Shown here: piece after piece, positions 62,291 through 64,000 of the stretch
Layout of the letters: each line of letters begins with the position of its first letter
Position numbering within the stretch: the first letter of the stretch is position 1
DNA from: Lophius americanus
Lineage: Eukaryota > Chordata > Actinopteri > Lophiiformes > Lophiidae
Direction: 5' to 3'
DNA length: 64,000 nt
NCBI GenBank assembly: GCA_037951165.1
Contig: JBBDHG010000169.1
Location: 2,288,001 to 2,352,000 of the forward strand
The notes under the pieces: model-generated
What the model was told of the DNA's origin: nothing
The model's input: only the letters and a program-made list of their open reading frames with translations
The model's database searches: none
Translations under genes and position numbers: made by a program

Positions 62291-64000
62291 TATTATTTTG
62301 TTTACTGGTATTCTAAATCCTGAGGCAGTGTTTCAGCATCCATTAACCCTTTAAATATCAATGGATGTCCCACCTGGAATATATTTAAACATCTAGTCTG
62401 AGTGCCACTCCCACGCCAACACATTAACTCAGTAACATTTTCCATCTAGTCTCACTTAGACAAACTTGAAATCCAACCTCCAAACATCTCAGCTTTTGGA
62501 AAATGTTGGTTCTGGCCTGATGTGCCGTGTTAAATCCAACCAATCAAAATTGTCTTGGATGGCACCAAGTTTAGAATAAATGCAGAGAAATTGCTGAACA
62601 AAAAAAAAGAACTTCTAGTAAGCTAACCAGGCTAGCTAACTTTTCCAGTGGGTCCATTGCTAGCTCAGAGTTCTACTCCATCTTTAAGCAGTGGCACCCT
62701 TAAACCAACACTTTACATCCAGTGACTCAGATTTTTCATTCTGAATTCTTGCTTATTGTGGGGTGGCACAGTTTCATGTTATATGCGCGGCGATTGCTCA
62801 TGAAAGCTCCTTCCTGTATTTGTGGAAAAGACACCACAGCATGTCTGCTGGGAGACGGATGGCTAAAAGCGGGAGACAGCTGCTTGTGAGCCTGTGAAGA
62901 GTTTTCTATGCCGTCCTGTCAATTCTCTCAGCGGCGTGTCTTCTTGTTTACACAACTCGCCGTCATGTTCTGCATTTATGTGCCTCCATGCTGGGTTGCT
63001 GACTGACACTAGTCACTTTTCATCGGCGGTGCTTCATCGGAGGTGAAGACCGTGAAACGTCCTTCTGACTTCAGCGCCTTTCTTCTAGCCCGCGCTGGAA
63101 GACTTCGTCCCGATCAGCTGTCCGAGACCGCAACGCATCTTAGAGTCCATAGAAACAAATCACTGCCGCATTTCTTCCTGTCAAACCCGCGTGAATGTGT
63201 TCACATACTTTAAACAGATGGTCCGACTTCGTATCCTGCCTCGTGCACGGCACACTTTTTACCCTGCTTGTGTGCCACGGACTGGGAGGGGAGGAGGTGG
63301 AGGTGTCGGTGGTGAGACTGGGGGGAGGGAAAAGCAACAGTTCCAATTTTCCACCCTGTCAACAAACTCCAAAAACAGATGGATCTTGAAGCCAAAATCC
63401 ATTTAGCTCCACTTGACTGACTTAAGCCCCCGTCCGCTGACCTTTTCTAACTCGAGGTGGGAGCACGTCGTGAATCCCGAAATGAGAAAATGAATCTCGT
63501 ACAAATACACACGAGTGGAAATCAATACGCATTTTCTACAGCTGTTCGCCCTCGTATTTAACATTTCCAGACAGGTCAGATATACAATACATAAAAAAGG
63601 CTTATGGCCGCTATTATCGAACCCCTAAAAGGTGAATGCTCCTGTCAATACCAAAGTTCCAAAGATTAAATTGAAGTGAGAAACTGCCTTTAGAAAAGTC
63701 TCTACGCTCGTATCAGTCGGGGAATGGACAGGCAGGATTTGCTGGAGCAGAGAAAAAACACTAAATGCGCATCCAAACAGACTGACATTAAACACCAGGC
63801 AATCTCGGCTGTTCCACTTGCTCTCACGGAGCAAGAGGAGGCTCTTGATATGACAGTCGTAAACAGTTATCAACATGCATGGGAGGGACGTAAGCCCCTA
63901 ATTGATATGCAGAGGGGGAACTATGTCAACTGACACGATGCTAGTTAAACATTTGCCGCCAGTGATTGGGAACACACTAATATTTCCTGCCAGCCGTGAT

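Larger units (their letters stand above)
43373..64000 (-). other. robo3: robo3 upstream intron, incomplete
   Basis: More than 20.6 kb without a recognisable exon. An Ig1 exon would be expected upstream of the Ig2 exon; I looked on the minus strand for its PSD.IV, EGVYVC and ARN.LGEA features and did not find them, so it is probably beyond 64000. Contents: a 42-bp tandem repeat (43738-43841), a hairpin (43928-43965), a G24 tract (46142-46165), family Z (47800-47960), Tc1-like relics (49972-50440, 60520-60860), a TG tract (55082-55133) and an L2 3' coding relic (61945-62290). No recognisable feature was seen in 43970-46140, 46170-47790, 47960-49440, 50450-55060, 55140-57170, 57780-60510, 60870-61070 or 62300-64000. 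Confidence 0.65.

Noticed and set aside
43373..64000. Ig1 or signal-peptide exon of robo3
   Set aside because: No minus-strand segment with Ig1 features and flanking splice sites was found; candidate GC-rich patches near 45090-45220, 46540-46680 and 55940-56000 do not read as Ig.

Overview
This is a stretch of ray-finned fish (teleost) nuclear DNA. The evidence is a vertebrate-type gene broken into short exons with GT-AG splice sites and kilobase introns, many (CA)n/(TG)n microsatellites, and decayed copies of repeats that I recognise as typical of teleosts: a Tc1-like DNA transposon, L2-type LINE pieces, a tRNA-derived SINE and several dispersed families. I cannot name the species. There are no bacterial-style genes, operons or CRISPR arrays, and almost all longer open frames are chance readings of intron or microsatellite.

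The only gene I can support is a partial Roundabout receptor on the minus strand, best matched by robo3. Nine coding exons are visible, in transcript order: 43372-43215 and 41903-41783 (Ig2), 39193-39055 and 36897-36770 (Ig3), 21793-21669 and 17159-16988 (Ig4), 13189-12984 and 5531-5450 (Ig5), 2997-2829 (start of the first fibronectin III domain). All have GT donors and AG acceptors, and their phases chain without a break through 1,300 coding bases. Each of the four Ig domains keeps its cysteine pair and core tryptophan. The signal peptide and Ig1 exons should lie beyond the right edge. The rest of FN3-1, FN3-2, FN3-3, the membrane segment and the cytoplasmic tail should lie beyond the left edge. 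The 20.6 kb from 43373 to 64000 is read as 5' intron; no Ig1 exon was found there.

Layout: 1-2828 intron with a ~1 kb TG/CA tract and LINE/Tc1 scraps; 2829-17159 FN3-1, Ig5 and half of Ig4; 17160-36769 the other half of Ig4, two long intron pieces with several copies of one dispersed repeat family, two facing GT/CA tracts beside an exon, a 2.6 kb 14-bp minisatellite and a ~1 kb CA/TATA array; 36770-43372 Ig3 and Ig2; 43373-64000 upstream intron with Tc1-like and L2 relics and several low-repeat stretches that may be conserved non-coding DNA.

Robo receptors bind Slit and steer axons at the midline, so the exons together make the adhesive ectodomain core of one guidance receptor. The most unusual structures are the minisatellite with its 126-bp higher-order blocks, the facing GT/CA arms next to the first Ig4 exon, the weak donor on the 15 kb intron, and a dispersed repeat family whose copies keep a matching open frame.
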